Assembly: GCA_016787285.1 (NCBI GenBank)
Contig: JAEUUV010000138.1
Span: 1 to 35,316 of the forward strand
DNA: 35,316 bases
From: Saprospiraceae bacterium
GTDB taxonomy: Bacteria; Bacteroidota; Bacteroidia; Chitinophagales; Saprospiraceae
Reading direction: 5' to 3'
The position numbers and the translations under genes are program-made. The notes below the pieces were generated by a model that worked only from the letters and a program-made list of their open reading frames with translations, did no database searches and was not told the DNA's origin. Shown here piece by piece: positions 34,277 through 35,316 of this stretch (position 1 is its first letter; the number at the start of each line of letters is the position of its first letter).

Positions 34277-34381
34277 AACACCGACATTTGATGAACAGGA
34301 CGAGCGCTCCTCCGATCCGTCGCAATTTGACGCTATTGTTAATTTACGCCAAACCGGTGCGCACGCACGCACGGGCTTTTC

Positions 34382-34389
34382 TACCTTTA
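34382..34389 (+). promoter_or_regulatory. -7-like box for the TonB-dependent receptor gene
   Basis: TACCTTTA followed by CGCCCC differs from the box plus downstream stretch at rpsP at two positions. It lies 40 bases before the ATG at 34430. Confidence 0.4.
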
Positions 34390-34429
34390 CGCCCCGCCAA
34401 AAGAAACACACTTTAACCACCTTTACGGA

Positions 34430-35316
34430 ATGATCCGACTTTTCCTGTTTTCCAACCTGTTTCTCCTCCTTGCACAAGGCATCACCGCGCAAACGGCTAC
34501 CCTCCGCGGCGCCGTAACCGATGCCGACAACAACGCTCCGGTAACCGACGCTGCCGTAGTGCTCACCGGCACAGGCATCTTCGCCGCTACCGACAACCGC
34601 GGCAAATTTGTACTCGAAAACCTGCCGGCCGGTTCGTACAACATCAGCGTCAGCCGTGCAGGCTACCTGCCCGGTGAGGCTGCCGCGACCCTGACCGACG
34701 GCCAGGAACTGCAACTCGCTATCACCCTGCGCCGCGACCCAACCAGCACTTCCGCCAACGCCGCAGATGTGCCGACGATCACCCTCGAAGAAGCCGAAGA
34801 ACAAGCCGACGGCATCGGTGAAATAGCCAACCTGTTGCACGCCTCGCGCGATGTATTTCAGAACGCTGCCAATTTCGGCTGGAGCGTATTCCGCTTTCGC
34901 GAACGCGGCTATGACTCCGAGAACTTTCCGTTGTTCTTGAACGGTATCAGCATCAACGACCCCGAGTCGGGCATCGCGTTTTTTGGCGAATTAGGCGGTA
35001 TGAACGACGTGCTGCGCAACCGCCAAAGTGTGATCGGCCTCGATCCGGCCGAATTCGCCTTTTCCGAAATCGGCGGCGCATCAATCATTGATACCCGGGC
35101 CAGTACGCAGCGCAAGCAAATCCGCGCGTCGTACGCCGTCAGCAACCGGACGTACAACCACCGCGTCATGCTCACTGCCAGTACGGGCCTCATGCCGGGG
35201 GGCTGGGCAGTGTCGCTTTCGGGCAGCCGGCGCTGGGCGCAGGAAGGCTGGCACGACGGCACGTTCTTCGACGGGTACTCGTACTTTTTGTCGGTAGACA
35301 AAATTATCAACGAACG
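34430..35316 (+). CDS. TonB-dependent receptor with carboxypeptidase-regulatory-like N-terminus (cut by window edge)
   Basis: The frame is open to the right edge, with 295 codons visible. The signal peptide (1-21, ending GITAQ) is followed by a carboxypeptidase-regulatory-like domain (about 22-100: LRGAVTDADNNAPVTDAAVVLTG and LENLPAGSYNISVSRAGY). A plug domain starts around EEADGIGEIANLLHASRDVF and contains FRFRERGYDSENFPLFLNGI. The barrel of such outer-membrane receptors would follow outside the window. They import siderophores, metals, vitamins or glycans with energy from TonB. The substrate cannot be told; the position next to metal-related genes is suggestive only, and it lies on the opposite strand with its own promoter-like box. 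Confidence 0.88.
   Translation, partial: MIRLFLFSNLFLLLAQGITAQTATLRGAVTDADNNAPVTDAAVVLTGTGIFAATDNRGKFVLENLPAGSYNISVSRAGYLPGEAAATLTDGQELQLAITLRRDPTSTSANAADVPTITLEEAEEQADGIGEIANLLHASRDVFQNAANFGWSVFRFRERGYDSENFPLFLNGISINDPESGIAFFGELGGMNDVLRNRQSVIGLDPAEFAFSEIGGASIIDTRASTQRKQIRASYAVSNRTYNHRVMLTASTGLMPGGWAVSLSGSRRWAQEGWHDGTFFDGYSYFLSVDKIINE

Overview
The window is chromosomal DNA of a Bacteroidota bacterium, most likely a relative of the Saprospiria (Haliscomenobacter/Lewinella type). The evidence is: type IX secretion (T9SS) sorting domains of both A and B type, a gliding-motility-associated C-terminal domain, the lptE-TPR-secG gene order, DUF4296 and DUF6580 proteins, a ribosomal protein S16 with a long acidic tail, and promoters with the Bacteroidota -7 box TAnnTTTG instead of a sigma70 -10 box. 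Ribosome binding sites of the Shine-Dalgarno type are largely absent. No tRNA, rRNA, insertion sequence, CRISPR array or phage gene was seen, and no stretch above 300 bases lacks a gene.

Layout. 1-6.6 kb: the start of an M1 peptidase (cut by the window edge), a DUF6580 membrane protein, an acyl-CoA thioesterase, an FMN-dependent hydroxy-acid oxidase, RlpA, phosphofructokinase and a BadF-type sugar kinase. 6.7-16.5 kb: mainly housekeeping genes, namely a GH73-like glucosaminidase, the guaA-lptE-TPR-secG operon, rpsP, a 464-residue protein of unknown function, signal peptidase I and RmuC. 16.5-26.9 kb: two adjacent, paralogous giant surface proteins (about 1,710 and 1,724 residues) with 41-residue GCDS repeats and type B T9SS sorting domains. 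27.1-29.2 kb: a SixA-like phosphatase, a DUF4296 lipoprotein and sucC. 29.3-35.3 kb: a five-gene minus-strand cluster (two rhodaneses, a secreted heavy-metal-binding protein, an MbnP-like protein and a MauG/MbnH-like di-heme enzyme), a beta-propeller-like T9SS protein, and the start of a TonB-dependent receptor.

The most interesting part is the last one. The MbnP and di-heme genes are adjacent and tightly spaced, as in methanobactin loci where MbnH oxidises a tryptophan of MbnP, but no methanobactin gene is visible. Here they follow a secreted CxxC metal-binding protein and two rhodaneses. The promoter of this cluster and the promoter of the neighbouring propeller gene carry the same palindrome, CCGTGAC-N4-GTCACA, at almost the same distance upstream of the -7 box. 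This points to one Crp/Fnr-family activator controlling both units: a possible surface copper/redox system. A second unexplained signal is a G-poor leader with 8-base periodicity that runs into the start codon of three unrelated genes.
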